A stretch of DNA of 64,000 nucleotides from Priapulus caudatus (lineage: Eukaryota; Priapulida; Priapulimorpha; Priapulimorphida; Priapulidae), in the NCBI RefSeq assembly GCF_000485595.1, contig NW_014577469.1, positions 169,654 through 233,653 on the forward strand, given 5' to 3'. Numbering within the stretch: position 1 is the stretch's first letter; each line of letters starts with the position of its first letter. This document shows, piece after piece, positions 28,993 to 43,019 of this stretch. The notes beneath the pieces are model-generated. The model saw only the letters and a list, made by a program, of their open reading frames with translations. It did not search any database and was not told where the DNA came from. A program made the position numbers and the translations under genes.

Positions 28993-30184
28993 TCACTGCT
29001 GCATGGCAGCGAGCACAGGAGCCTGACTGTTCTTACAGTCGATTTTTGACTTTGAGATGTCAGTGAAGATAACGCTGTACTGCTCTAGAAAGGTTAGGCA
29101 GTCCGCGTCATTATCGAAGGCCAGCTGGTCTTTCACGAACGCGGTGGCAAGTGTGGGCCGGTATCTGAACACAGTGAAAAACACAAATTAATTAGTGTGG
29201 CATGGACATGCACGATAAAGCCTGCTATAGAGAGAGAGACGATCATGATTACTCAGTTATAATTGCACAGCCATCTCTGGCTTTCAAAACTATGCGTACT
29301 TACCTCGGGTGTCAAGCAGCAATGCTGCAGAAACAAACAGATTAGCAATGCAGTGTTGTCGGTTACAGATTAGGCCTTAAAACGTGTTCATGGAAATTTG
29401 TAAAACACTAATATCAACACATTCTAGATGTAAATTACTGCACAATTCGATTACATTACAAACAATTTAAAGAAAAATAATTGAACACGTTCTAAAGACC
29501 AAAACTGTATGCACCGAACTAATAATTGTACTGATTCATACTTACCCAAAAGAACAGTATTATGCATGTCTACCCTAGCAAAGCCACAAGTGAATAAAAT
29601 CTAAATGATACGCAAAAACTCATAAACCCAAGGTTACACCAAAAACACACACGCTAAGAAAGTCGCTCTCACAATATTAGGAATCATGACATGTTGCCCC
29701 CACAACGCTACCTACAGCACGACGAATCATTGAGGATACGCGCATAACAAAGAAACTGTGGCGGGTTGTACATTACCCTTGCACGCTCGTGTGCACGGAC
29801 CTACGGCGACGCGCGTGGCCCCCAACAATACGTACGCTTTTATGATGATCGTGAGTGCATTCTTGCGCATGCGCTCCACGAACCAGTCGACGAGGTAGCC
29901 AGCCATCATCGGCGCCTGCTTGTAGAGCAGGAAGAAGCGGCGGAAGTTGGCGAGGTGCCAGTGCGCGCGCAGCTCGAGGGCGTAGCTGATGACGAGGTGC
30001 TGGCGTGCGTCCGGCGTGAGCGTAGTGAGCGTCGTCGTGATATCTGCATGCGTGGGGGTGGGGAGAGAGAATACATGGTGAGTGTGAGCGAGGATACCAC
30101 ATCCATCTTCCTTTGTCTGTTTGTCTGTCTGCTTCTGTCTATGTCTATCTCCACCCCCCTCTGTCTCTGTCTGTGTATGTCTCG

Positions 30185-30230
<46 letters not shown>

Positions 30231-33200
30231 CGCTCGCTCTTTTTTCTTCCACTCCCCCTCTCTAATCACAATTCACGTAAAGGGTTAATACCTAAATGGT
30301 TATTAGTGAAGATATAGTAGAGAATTCTGTAGCCGATGAATTCATAGTGACTAGGTAGCTCCTCTGCATCTAATTCCGAGTAGAGAGCCTTCAGTTGAGC
30401 CTGGCACTGGTTGAACTCCGCGTGGTCGCCCTGGCAACACATAAAGCCATCTATTACTCCATGTCTTGCAACAAGATGCGAGCGTGCAAAATCTACCATC
30501 TTAACGACTGCCAATCAGCATCCTACGTGACCGTATTAGGCGTGCCCATATGATCATCAAAGTATTCAAAGCGTAGTCGATAAAAATACCCTCATAGTTT
30601 TGGCTTCCCAAACTTTGCACTGATTCTGTTGGAGGAAACAAAATTTTAACCACTAAAAAAGAAAGGGCCAGAGTATCTAGCTGTGAGGTGACAACACACA
30701 CATTGGTAAGTAACCACAGTGGCTAGTTGCTATGTGGTGAATCAGGTGAAGAGGATTAGCAATAGATACCTTCTCCAGCGCGATGCGGGCGTGGGTCTCG
30801 TATAATCTCACTGCGAACAGATCACGCACGCACTGCACCTGTAACATCAAACACATACACACAGCCGGTTAGCTTGCTACACCGTGCAGCAGGCCCTCTG
30901 CCAAGCCACTGCAATCAATGCTAACCCAATGCACTCTCCCCAGAAACTCATCTACACTCATGTGATTAAAACTACATGCATGATTCTGGCAGGATCCAGG
31001 GATAAACCCTGTCCAATCCAATGTCTCAAACTTCATCCAACTGTCCAAGGCTGAACTATGTCTCGACCCTTCTCACTACATCACACCATGTCCCTCACCA
31101 ACAGCAGACCCGGCAATGCTGCAACACTTCACTCCCTCACACCACGCCATGCCAACCCACACCTTAGCCATCATCCTCTCGCACTACTATACACCTTAGC
31201 CTTCACACTGCACACTACCCTACATCTCAGCTCCTCCTCACCGTGAGATCCTGCCGGATAGACTTGAGCTGTTCGCATACGTAGTGGTAGTCATGCGTTT
31301 CCTTCCACTTGCGTTGCACGGCGGCTACTGCCTTCTTCAACACAGCAACAGGTCTCACCGTGGATGCATCGGGTGCCTAAGAGATAGAGAGAGAGAGGAG
31401 CCTGATCAGTCTCTTAAGCCACTCATACAACTGGTGGCAATTTAGAGACAGCGAGAGACTAACGAATGGCGAGGGATGCAGACGAACAACGGCTTATCCT
31501 GAGCAGGTAACTCACCTGAGCAGGTAACTCACCTGAGCAGGTAACTCACCTGAGCAGGTAACTCACCTGAGCAGGTAACTCACCTGAGCAGGTAATACAC
31601 TTGTGCAGGTAACTCACCTGAGCAGGTAATACACTTGAGCAGGTAACTCACTTGAGCAAGTAATTCACCTGCACAGGTAACTCACTTGAGAAGGTAATAC
31701 ACTTGAGCAGGTAATACACTTGTGCAGGTAACTCACCTGAGCAGGTAATACAATTGAACAGGTAACTCACCTGAGCAGGTAATACACTTGTGCAGGTAAC
31801 TCACCTGAGCAGGTAATACACCAGAGCAGGTAATTCACCTGAGCATGTAATACACTTGGGCAGGTAACTCACCTGAGCAGGTAATACACTTGTGCAGGTA
31901 ACTCACCTGAGCAGGTAATACACTTGTGCAGGTAACTCACCTGAGCAGATAATACACCTGAGCAGGTAACTCACCTAAGCAAGTAATTCACCTGAGCAGG
32001 TAACTCACCTGAGCAGGAAATACACTTGAGCAGGTAACTTACCTGGGTTAGCCTGAGGTACGGCTTCTCAATGTCCTGACAGGTTCCGACGATGACGGCC
32101 GACTCCCAGTCCATGTTGCTCTCGTCCCCGTCGTTCTGCATCACATTAATTACAATCGCTCATTAGCAACCAGTCACCTAGCATCGATGATGAATACACA
32201 GAGAACAAGGGCACCGTTCGTGGCAACTGACAGGCCTTTCATACAGAAATGTTACTGCTAGACTTACTGCTAGCTTCACATTGATACCGAGTAACACGAT
32301 TGAACACAATGACAACGATGAAGCCAAGTGCAGAAACAACGCAGCAACCCTCTCGTTACTCGACAAAATGACGAGACTCGTTTACTTATTCATTTATCTA
32401 TTAAAGTAATTTATGGCAATGCGCGCAGCAGTATCTACTCACCAGCACGCTGATGTTCAACACCAACTTCTGTCCGCGCTGTCTCTTGCCCTTCAGCTGC
32501 TGCTGCTTGTTGCCGCTGCCTGGCCGATCGAGCGTGGCGTGGAAGCGAGCCGCGCGACTCTGCAGACGCACCTCCTTCTGAGGGTCGTCATCCTGATACA
32601 CGCCCAGACTGCCACTGTAAGAGACACACACCAGGGGTAGAAATAAGGACAATATGCAAGTTAGCCCGAAGGGCTAGTAAGGTAAGGTTTGTACTAGCCC
32701 TTCTGGTTTTCAACTAGCCCTTAAAAGCATGATGTCAATAGTGGTTGCAAGCGCGGGAAAATTGTTGATCTCACGAATGCTCCGAGATGCTTTCTGAGGG
32801 TATTGTTTATATTGTGTATATATTGTGTATTGTTGTATTGAGAGGTTTGTTTATTTACAAATATTTTATTATTAAAACAGCCAGAGTGACTGTGAGTGTG
32901 ACTATAACACTGTATTAGTGGTCCAGTTGTGGACCATTAGTGGAACAGGTCTTCGATGATGAAGGTTGCCATGTTGATACCAGCGCTATAGACGGGTCCC
33001 CCGACACTCTACATTGTGCTATTACATGAGAATTAATCTTAGTACGCAAAGACTGCATGCCAGTCTAATCGTTTCCGCAACCGGTCACTTGTGTTAATGT
33101 TTCCGCTCGCCAAAAACCGGTTGCTTATAAACCGTTACCTATTGTTATTATCTATATGTGCACTCATCTACTCGTCCGGTCATATATGAAACCGTAGAAT

Positions 33201-36200
33201 AAAACCACCCATGGATGTATATTATATATATGGTCACCGGAGATACTTTGATACGGTACAAATATACATACACGAATTGCCACATGCACTCTCACACGGA
33301 CAAATGCAATGCACACGCACACACACGGGCACACGCGCGCACACACGCATGAGGGAACGCATAAACGGGCGAACGCACGCACGTGCACGCGCACGCACAC
33401 ACGCACGCGCACAAGCGCGCGCGCATTTACAACGCCCACGTGCAACACAAGAACACGTATCACTGACACGCGTATACGCACGCATACACGTCGCACACAC
33501 GCGCTCACGCACACGTCGCACACACGCGCTCACGCACACATGTCGCACACACGCGCTAACGCACACACGTCGCACACACGCGCTAACGCGCACACATCAC
33601 ACACACGCGCCTACGCACACACATCACACACACACGCGCTCAGCACACATGTATGCGCTCACGCACGCACACGCTCACTCACACACGTTCCTTTCACGAA
33701 TTACGAAATCTGGTCTGGAATTGTTTACTTGCTTGCCCGACGGGCAAGCCACCCTGTCCTTTAACTAGCCCTTCCAAACAATTACTAGTCCCAGGCTAGC
33801 GAGCTAGCGGCTAATTCGACCCCTGCACACATATGGCCCCCCATTAAAAATCATTGTTAGCTAGCTACTCTGTCTGCTATGATGTTTCTACAGACTGAAT
33901 AGGTGAGGGAAGGAGTGGGTAAAGAAGGGAGGGAGAGAGAAGAGGGAAAGAGATAGGGTGTGAGAGGGAGAGAGATAGGGCATGAGAGAGAGAGAGAGAG
34001 GGACAGAGAGAGATACAGAGAGACAGACAGAAACAGATATAGAGAGAGGCAGAGAGAAAAATACAGAGAGAGAGAAAGAGAAAGAGAGAGAGAGAGCGAG
34101 CGAGCGAGCGAAAGAGACAGAGAAAGAAAGAGAGCGAGAGAGAGACACAGAAAGAGAGAAACGGGGAGAGAGCACGCACTGTACCCTTTATTCTTCTTCT
34201 TCATGTTCTTCTTGTTCGCCTTGCCCTTCCTCTCCTTGAACGATGACATTTGCTGCATGTGAGAGAGGTGAGACTGCATCATCATCTTCTTGCCCCGCAG
34301 CCTCTTCGTCTCGAATTCCGGCTCACCGCCGGGACTCGACCGCATGGCGCCAAGTCGCGACTGCATGCTTCGCCGACCCGTGGCGCTCTCTCCATCTGAC
34401 GACACGCTCGAACTACTGCAGGAGTGAAAACAAGAGACAACATTTTGTAAAATCTCCTAAATCGGTATCCTGTCACAAAGAAAACATGCTATCCACCACT
34501 TATTATCTACGCAGTAAATAATTACTACTGCCTCAGTACAGAGCAGCAATTGCCAGGTAAGATTGGATAAATTCACAAGGATAACAACATGCGTGGGGAG
34601 GTGCGAGCGAACCTCGTGTGGGTGCGTCGCCTCATCCTGAATCGAGGGGGCGTTCTTGACCTTGATCGCTCCGCCGACCGATCGCGCGACTTTGACCGTG
34701 ACCGTCGCTGCCTTTCCTGCCGTTCCTGTCGACCCCTCCCTTTTCCAGACGCGGATCCACGGAATGGACTACGTCCCCTGCGGCTGGCCTGCTGCTGCTG
34801 CTGCTGATGGCGCACTTGTAAGGGGATGAAGTGAGGGGGCGAGGGCTCCTTTGTTTCTGGTTCCTTGCTACCCAGTCTGCAAGCATTCAACACGATCGAA
34901 TCTCCAACACTTGACACTTCTGTCTGGTCTCCGGTACTGGGGACATCTTAGGCAGTTTGCGTGTAACAACAGTTCACTACTTTCACAACACTAGCAAAAA
35001 ACTGCAAGTTATTATAAGATCTGTATAAGAACCTTCTTACAATATTGGGGAGGCACCTGCAAGTTACTACAACATCTGAATGATAAACGTATTACACGAT
35101 TAACAAAATGCCAAATAAAGTCACTATGTCTGACAAGAAAAGTTTTCCCTATTGGACAATATCAGCGAAGCACTGCGAGATGCAAGGACATGCATGCTCT
35201 CGAAAATGTTAGATGCGTACAGCATTTCCCCAGTATTATAGCAACGTAGCAATGAGTTTGGCGTGCAACCGCCTGCATACCTTGCCAGCGGCTCACGATC
35301 CCAGTCAATCTTGTACACACCACCAGTGCTGAAAGCCTTCGTGAGCAGTCCTTTCAGGATAATCTCTGTGCAATCTTGCTCAACGGAGTTCTTGCACTGA
35401 GCAAACGCTCGCTCGACATACCTCCTGTGTAACGAACAACACCGGCTTTCCGTTCAGTAACTGCATCACCTCATGTGATTCGAATATTATTTTTGTTAGG
35501 ACAAGGGGTGTGTTGCCTACCATTTACTCAGAAATTGTTAGGGCACCACAGCAAACATTTGCTTCACAGTACGGTTGTCGTGGCCACATGCTTTTACACA
35601 ACAATTTTTGCGTGAGATAAAGATGAATACATGCTTAACTTGGCATTCGTGGGATGGACACGGGGGCAAGCTAGGTAGGGCAACAACGATGCTTGTACGC
35701 CATGGATTTTAAATTTTCAGCAGCACCATGCCAGTTAAGGAGGCCAATCACCACACGTTGGCATCGTGGTGAAAATTCGATCCCAACATTCGACAGGTAC
35801 ATCTGCCACTCAGCTACGGTTAATACGGTAAGCAAGGAAGTCAGCCGGCGCTCACTTTAAACTGTCGGGCCACGCGTCCTGAGACATGGGATCTGTAGGT
35901 GGCTTGTCTACAGCAGGTGAGACCTTCCCAAGATCCGGCTTTGGTTTCATACCACCTCCCTCTACGCCCTGCTGAAAAAATTACAATGATTGCGTGCAGA
36001 TTTTTCCTTTTACATGCCATACAGATAACATTCTTGGCAACCAAATTTCATGCAAAGTTCTAGAGTAGCAAACATGGGCACGTTGGACAGTAGCTATCGC
36101 CTGTGCGCACTGCAAGCAAATTGTGTGTGTCAGCATAGGCAAAAGTATTACAAACCGCCCTTTCTTATCAGGCAGACTCAAATACACGGATTACGACATT

Positions 36201-38697
36201 GCTAAATTCGGAATTCTGCACGTGCCTGATCGACAGCCGCATTGTCGCTGTTTGTCTGCGTCTGACTCTCCTCCTGACTCCAGCCCTCATTATCATTCTT
36301 CTCCGACATATCGCGATTCACAGCGCTGCTGCCCAATGTCGGTGGCGCTGGCCGCACCTGCATGTTCTGCGGCCGATAGAATATTCCGCCAGCACCCGGC
36401 GCTTCTGCATAAAAACACAATAATGAACTCAGAGCCGCCCTACGAGATATACAAAGAGTCACTAGTAAAATGATAACATCAACAATTTCATTTTTACAAC
36501 ATTAATATACATTATATATATATCAGGAGTAGATAATAGGGAAGGAGTGTGACATCAATAAACAAGGGGAATTCGTCATTTACTAGCCTTATAATACCTA
36601 CGATTTACTACGCGTAACTCATCCAACTTGAGCTCAAATCGTACACAGTACATTCGCCTAGCATCGTGCGAAAATCGTTTCCTCGTTTACACAAGCAATC
36701 CGGAGATACAGACTAAAACGTACGACACGATTATCCATTCTTTGGCCATCAATCCAAGCCGATTCCCCGAATATATTCAAACAAAAGGCAGCCAGCTACT
36801 AACGCGCTATTGCTAACTCGGCGAGCAATGTGGCTCTCTGGGAGATTTGAGCCCGATCAGCTGCTGCTGATTGCGGTTGGCGTGCGTGTGCGTGGGGGCA
36901 TGCCAGTACGTGCAGTGGGGGCTGCTGTACGCCGGTATGCCGGCATGTAGCTGTGTACCGAGTGAAAGGTTATCTCGCCGAGTGTTGATGCCTAATCTCC
37001 CAGCGAGCCACATGCCTCGCCGTGTTAGCAATAGCGCGTTAGTAGCTGCCTTTTGTTTGAATATATTCGGGGAATCGGCTTGGATTGATGGCCAAAGAAT
37101 GGATAATCGTGTCGTACGTTTTAGTCTGTATCTCCGGATTGCTTGTGTAAACGAGGAAACGATTTCGCACGATGCTAGGCGAATGTACCGTGTACGATTT
37201 GAGCTCAAGTTGGATGAGTTACGCGTAGTAAATCGTAGGTATTATAAGGCTAGTAAATGACGAATTTCCCTTGTTTATTGATGTCACACTCCTTCCCTAT
37301 TATCTACTCCTGATATATATATATTATATGTATATTAATGTTGCCAAAAATAAATAAATATATATATGTATATAAATTTCAGATTTAGTAATTCGATTGA
37401 AATATTTGCCATTATTATTACACATATCATGTATTGCACAATTTAGGTACTTGTCACTCCCACCTTATCTAAATTATGCCCTCACCGGCTGCGAGGTGAA
37501 GCAGGGAGTCTACTGCATCACACATCACACCTACACTCACGATTGCTTTTCTTGTTGGGTCTTCCCAGCGGCTGGAAGGGTAGCCGCTGCTGTGGATATC
37601 CAGTTGGAGACATGCCCAGCAAGCCGCCCTGTCGCGGACCCTTGGGAGACAGGTTCTGATCGGGTGGCACAAACCGGTTCGCTGCATTCTGATGTCCTTG
37701 CCATTGCATCTGTGGGCAAGTCGAAGTAACGTGGATATCAATCACTGCATCACTTATAGTACAGTACCGAAATTGTATACGTAACAGTAGCTCTGATTGT
37801 AATGAACGTGGAATCCACGTACGAATCACGGACGCTCGTGATAATGAAGTAGGCTGTGTTGGGTGCCAACACTATGGGGGGATCGCGGACTAACCACGGC
37901 CACAGACTAAACATGGAAAGCAGACGGCACTACGCATATTTACGTATATTGGTCAAACAAATACAACTGTGTCCGAAATTGAAGACATGTGGGTACCCGT
38001 TCATTAGCACCCATAGTTATTTACTTGTGCCTCAATACCGAGAATACACCCAGAGATACATTCTACTAGCTCATTAGTCGTTATAAGCATCCCGGGACAA
38101 ACAATTCTCTGCTCAACACCCGTAGCAACATGTGACGTCACCTAACCGAATTCGAGGCTATTTTGCTTGGCAACCAATTTAGCGTTGGCGCCAGATTACC
38201 AGATTTATGGATTTCAATTAGACATTTCTTAGTAATTAGCAGTGATATTGGACAAACTAATACGCGTTTGGCTATAAGGTAATGTACTTATTAACTACAC
38301 CAGGTGCCAGTTACTGTAGTATTCGTCAACTTTGCATAATCAATGGGCCTATTATGCCTTTAAGGATGCGGTGTTCAACAGACACAACTGGTAACATTCA
38401 CTGCGATAATAACACGTGACGTCAACATCATTTTCTATACCAAGAACCAATTCTACAACTGGTTATTGTTGTTAGATACACATATACTACCAGTATAATA
38501 CAAGGTCAATTTGCTTATGTGAGATCAACTAATAAAACTCATGGCTAGTAAGGCAATTTACCCGCATATTGTACACATTGTTGTACTGGTTGAAATGCTG
38601 TTTCTGTTGCAGTTGTTGTTGTTGTTGTTGTAGTTTCTTTTGTTGCTGCTGCTGTTGCTGCTGCTGTTGTTGCTGCTGTTGCTGCTGCTGTTGTAGG

Positions 38698-38730
<33 letters not shown>

Positions 38731-41700
38731 AGTTCTGGGGGTGGAGGTGGAGGTGGGGGTGGTTGCTGTCCAAATGGTGGATGTGGACCTCCGTATGAAT
38801 GCTGCTCATACTGGTTGCCATATCCCATCTGATACATATTCCACTGCTGTTGCAATGACAGCTGATCCTGAAATTGATGACAGAAAAACACTTTATTTCA
38901 ATGTATCCATGCATGAAATCGGTTACATATATATACATCTGGGGCCAGTTTCACGAAGCGTACTTAACTAACGAGAAGTAATTAACTTTAATCATGATTA
39001 AGTTAATCACAGTATTTAATTCTACTCAGGAGCATGATTAAATCCACTAATCATAATTAGTTGCTAGTACTAGAAGTAGTATGCTGCAGATTTTACAATT
39101 GGGAATTTTACTTCAATTTTTTCCCAAGGAAATTTAAATTATCTAAGATTTGCTGTACTATTTCAGTCATTATAGTTACAAATTAATTCCTTAATGTACC
39201 AAATTGGCAGATATTTTTGGCGTTGTCCGCCATATTGAATATAGTGTAATTTGTTTTAGACTGGTACTCGCTCCCACCTCGATTACTTGATTCCCATCGA
39301 GTAACTAAGCCGAGATGGGAGCAAGTACCAGTCTATTCATGTTGAAGTCGGCTAATTATGTGATTAGTTAAATATGTACTTAAATCGCTTCGTGAAACAG
39401 ATTTTTAAGCATGATTAACTAATCATAATTATGAGAAGTTAAGTATGATTAGTGATTAAATCATACTTAAGTTAAGTACGCTTCGTGAAACCGGCCCCTG
39501 TGCAATACTTGTAAGTACTCTTAGATGTAGATAGAGTTACAACAGGGCCATACAAGTCAAAACACAGGTATCCTGTGTACATACCTGCATTTGTTTTTGT
39601 AACTCCAATTGTGCCTTATCAGCTTGCTGCACCCGAGTAGAATCCTTACTTGAGCTACCATGTTTCGCCTGCTCTAGAGCTTGCCTTGCAATTTCCCAAG
39701 CTATATTCCGATAGTAAAATAACAGCTTATTAGATAATACTTATACAAATGTTTCCAGTTCCAATTTTTCGAAAATTACAACTTTGTATGATCTAATGAT
39801 ATTGTCTATGTAGGGCTGTCCTCTTCAGGCCTTTAACACGTTCCCCGCGGATCCACGAGTCAGCTCCTGGATAGATTATTGGTTTTTGTTACTCTGATTT
39901 CCAACAGATGGCAGGCACTACCTACCTAGATATTAAACAGGGACAATCTATATTACCCCAGTCTTACATGAAATAAAGAATACAATGCTTTACCGTTGAT
40001 TCGAACGTGAAATTATGAGTTTTGAGACAGACTCAAGGTAAATTCGTAAAACTAGAAGGTAAACTAGAAGACGTAGATCGAAACAAGGGTTGTTTACCGT
40101 TTTCCTAACGGTATATAATATAATAACTGTGTAGTATATAAAATTTTGAGGCATTTTTGCATGTAGAAACATAAAACAAAGTTCATACCCCACACATGTG
40201 TAAGCATTGTCACATTTCTTACCGGAAAAAATAGTATACCAGTGTTAGAGCTTTAAAATAAAAACCTCTCGCCAAACTGAGCGAGTGAGTCAATAAATTA
40301 ATTGATAAATATCACTTTTGAGTTGAGTATTTTAATCTTTGGGGACACCAAAGACTAAAATACTTACTTAAAGAAATAGAAACATAAACTTCAAATTGCC
40401 AAGGGTTGAATTGCTCAGTCTCTGCCAAGTTATGCAAGTACAATGCTTAGGGCAAAGTAATGTAGTTAAAAAGTAAATCTATCTACCAACTGAATTAACA
40501 CAGGCCTCGACGCTTAATTATTTTCAGATCTGTACAAAATTTACTTGCAATCTATGAGCCGTTAAGGTCCTCTTTTGGTTCAGTGCATATCATATTACCA
40601 GGAGTGTATAATATAGAGATCTATATTATATAAATAGATAGATAGATAGATAATATATATATATATATGTATAGAATAGATCTATATATTATAATCATAT
40701 TATACACTCCTGATATTTACAATATATAATGGAAAATCGTAATGAAATCACACAACGTTAATTTTTGCATGCCGGCACGCTCATTGTGTGTCATTCCCGA
40801 TTGCAGCTTTTTTCCTCAATTTCAGGAAAGAATTTGCTGTCATCTCTGGATCCCAGCGGTGCCCAACCCCAATATGAACATGCCCCATGCGACTTTTAAA
40901 CAATCCTGCACTCCCCCCACCCCTCGCCGCCCCAGGCACGTATACACAGCCACGCTGTGCTGACTGTCCGCGACCTTTGATAATATAAAGTAAGGATGCC
41001 GTGCGATAGCCACCCTTCACAATCGCTAGAACTGTTTTTCATCAATGTTTGGATATATAACGTAAGGAACCAACAATTTATTAAAGGGACAGTAGCCTCT
41101 AGGATTTTACTGCATACAACTGTACTTACTGTATAACAAATCGTCTATACCCACATGTATTTGTCACACAGATACTTAATTAATTATTTACACATCAACG
41201 CTACGAAATTTGAACGGCGCCATGACACCCGCGACCGTGCTGCCACCCTGAAAAAGTTGGCGTATTTGCATTTTTATTTTGCAGGTAAATGACCGAGGGC
41301 TAATCACAAAAGTGCAATTATATTTATACCTAAATGCTATTTAACCGAACGATATTCATTTTAGGGCAAATTTATCCATAATTATAACTGAAACTATATG
41401 TCGTTTATAAGATATTAACAATCCTTTTGCTTTTAAATGAATAAATAGAAAATACCCTCGGTCTGTAGCCCTTGCTGGAAAGTGGTTTTGCGGCAACTTC
41501 TCAGATCGTGCGCTTTGAGTGGCGCCACGTCGTTGTAATCAAACTGTAGTCGTTAGTTTTAAAACATTTAAAAAAAATATTTCTAATGGTGATTGAACCA
41601 TGAAACTTTTATGTAAGGCAATTAAAACCTAAATTAGCTGAAAATAACCCTAGAACCTAGAGGCTACTGTTCCTTTAAAGTTTTAGAAAATATTTTTAAC

Positions 41701-42987
41701 TCGCCAACATGGGCGAGTCAGCTTTAGCTTTTACTCGCGCCGATATTATTTTCACTGCGACATTGGCGAGGCGGGGCGACTGCCAAGCTCGTTCGCTGGT
41801 ATACTGTCGAATGGTATCATAAAAACTCACGAAAATCCACTGGTGCGGTGGCATTTGAGACGAAAATGCACTGAAATGTCCGGTTTTTGCCCTGTTTCAT
41901 ATCAATATATTATTATGAAGGGAACGAATTTTTCATACTATTTGAATGTGTAAGGGTGAATAACATCACTGCAGAGTAAATGTGTCAGTTTGGTTAGCTT
42001 TCCTGAAAGAAAATGTGGTAAATCAAACAGTGAATACGTGGTAAAAACAAGAAAATCCCAGCGCACGGCGGTAGGTGCATTGTTAACACCGGCAGCGTTG
42101 AACGTGTTAATGCATGTAGGGCCGGCCCATCGTCATCCCCCATCATGCGTTAACTGCCTAAACGTAATGGTTTAATTTCCAGCTGTGTTCACTTTTAACA
42201 ATCACAAAACAGTCATGCACATGTTTTCAGAGCTGAATGTATCGGTCTCTGAACTAATAGAGTTTATCTATGTATTAGGGCCGTTTATGCCGCACCTAAT
42301 ACTCTTCCAGTGTCTCCCCCCCGGGGGGGGGTCATTATATATGCCGTTATTACCCCATGTTCCAAATTTTGCGAGTTAGGGGGTGTTTTTCAACTTCTAA
42401 AGCAGCGCCAGCGCGGGAGCAAATGGCGCCACCTTTACAAAGCTAATCTCGCAATAAACCCTCGGATCGTTCAAGTCAAGCACCGCGCCCGCAGTAGGCC
42501 CCCACAGCTGTGACAAATAAATTCTCATAATGTGATAAATAATCTCTCTCTTTTCCTTCCGTTCTTCTTGATTTGAGATTTGACACTCTCTGTTAGGGTG
42601 AGTATTGCGACACAAAACCCGTATTGCAATATATTGCAATACAACAAAACCGTATTTGCAATATTTTCCAATACGTATTGGGAAGTGTATACCATGCCAT
42701 GATATAGTAACAATTTGATGGTTTTAATATCATCATATATTGTATTATATGACATGATTTAATTTCTCATGTTTTTCTTGAGAAACAGAAGCACGGCAAT
42801 GTTTTCCGCTGACAGTGCAGTCAGGCGCGCAAATCCATTTTGAATTGGGGGGACACCAGTAGCAAACACGCGAAGGGGGGGGGGAAATTTTTGAAATTAG
42901 ACCCCTCAGATGCGTTTTCTGCGCGGAGCAGGGGGGGGGGGTCCCTGTGCACGCCCCGTGAACACACACAACACCAACACTCGCGCA

Positions 42988-43019
<32 letters not shown>

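Noticed and set aside
31500-32042. CRISPR-like regular repeat array
   Set aside because: Units are contiguous 17-mers without spacers, inside a eukaryotic intron. It is a minisatellite.
36628-36816. Repeated ORF MSSNRT... in both orientations with 36813-37208
   Set aside because: Explained by the arms of one foldback element; no homology and no splice context.
38569-38832. Cysteine-rich plus-strand ORF
   Set aside because: It is the antisense shadow of the LENG8 poly-Gln and poly-Pro exon.
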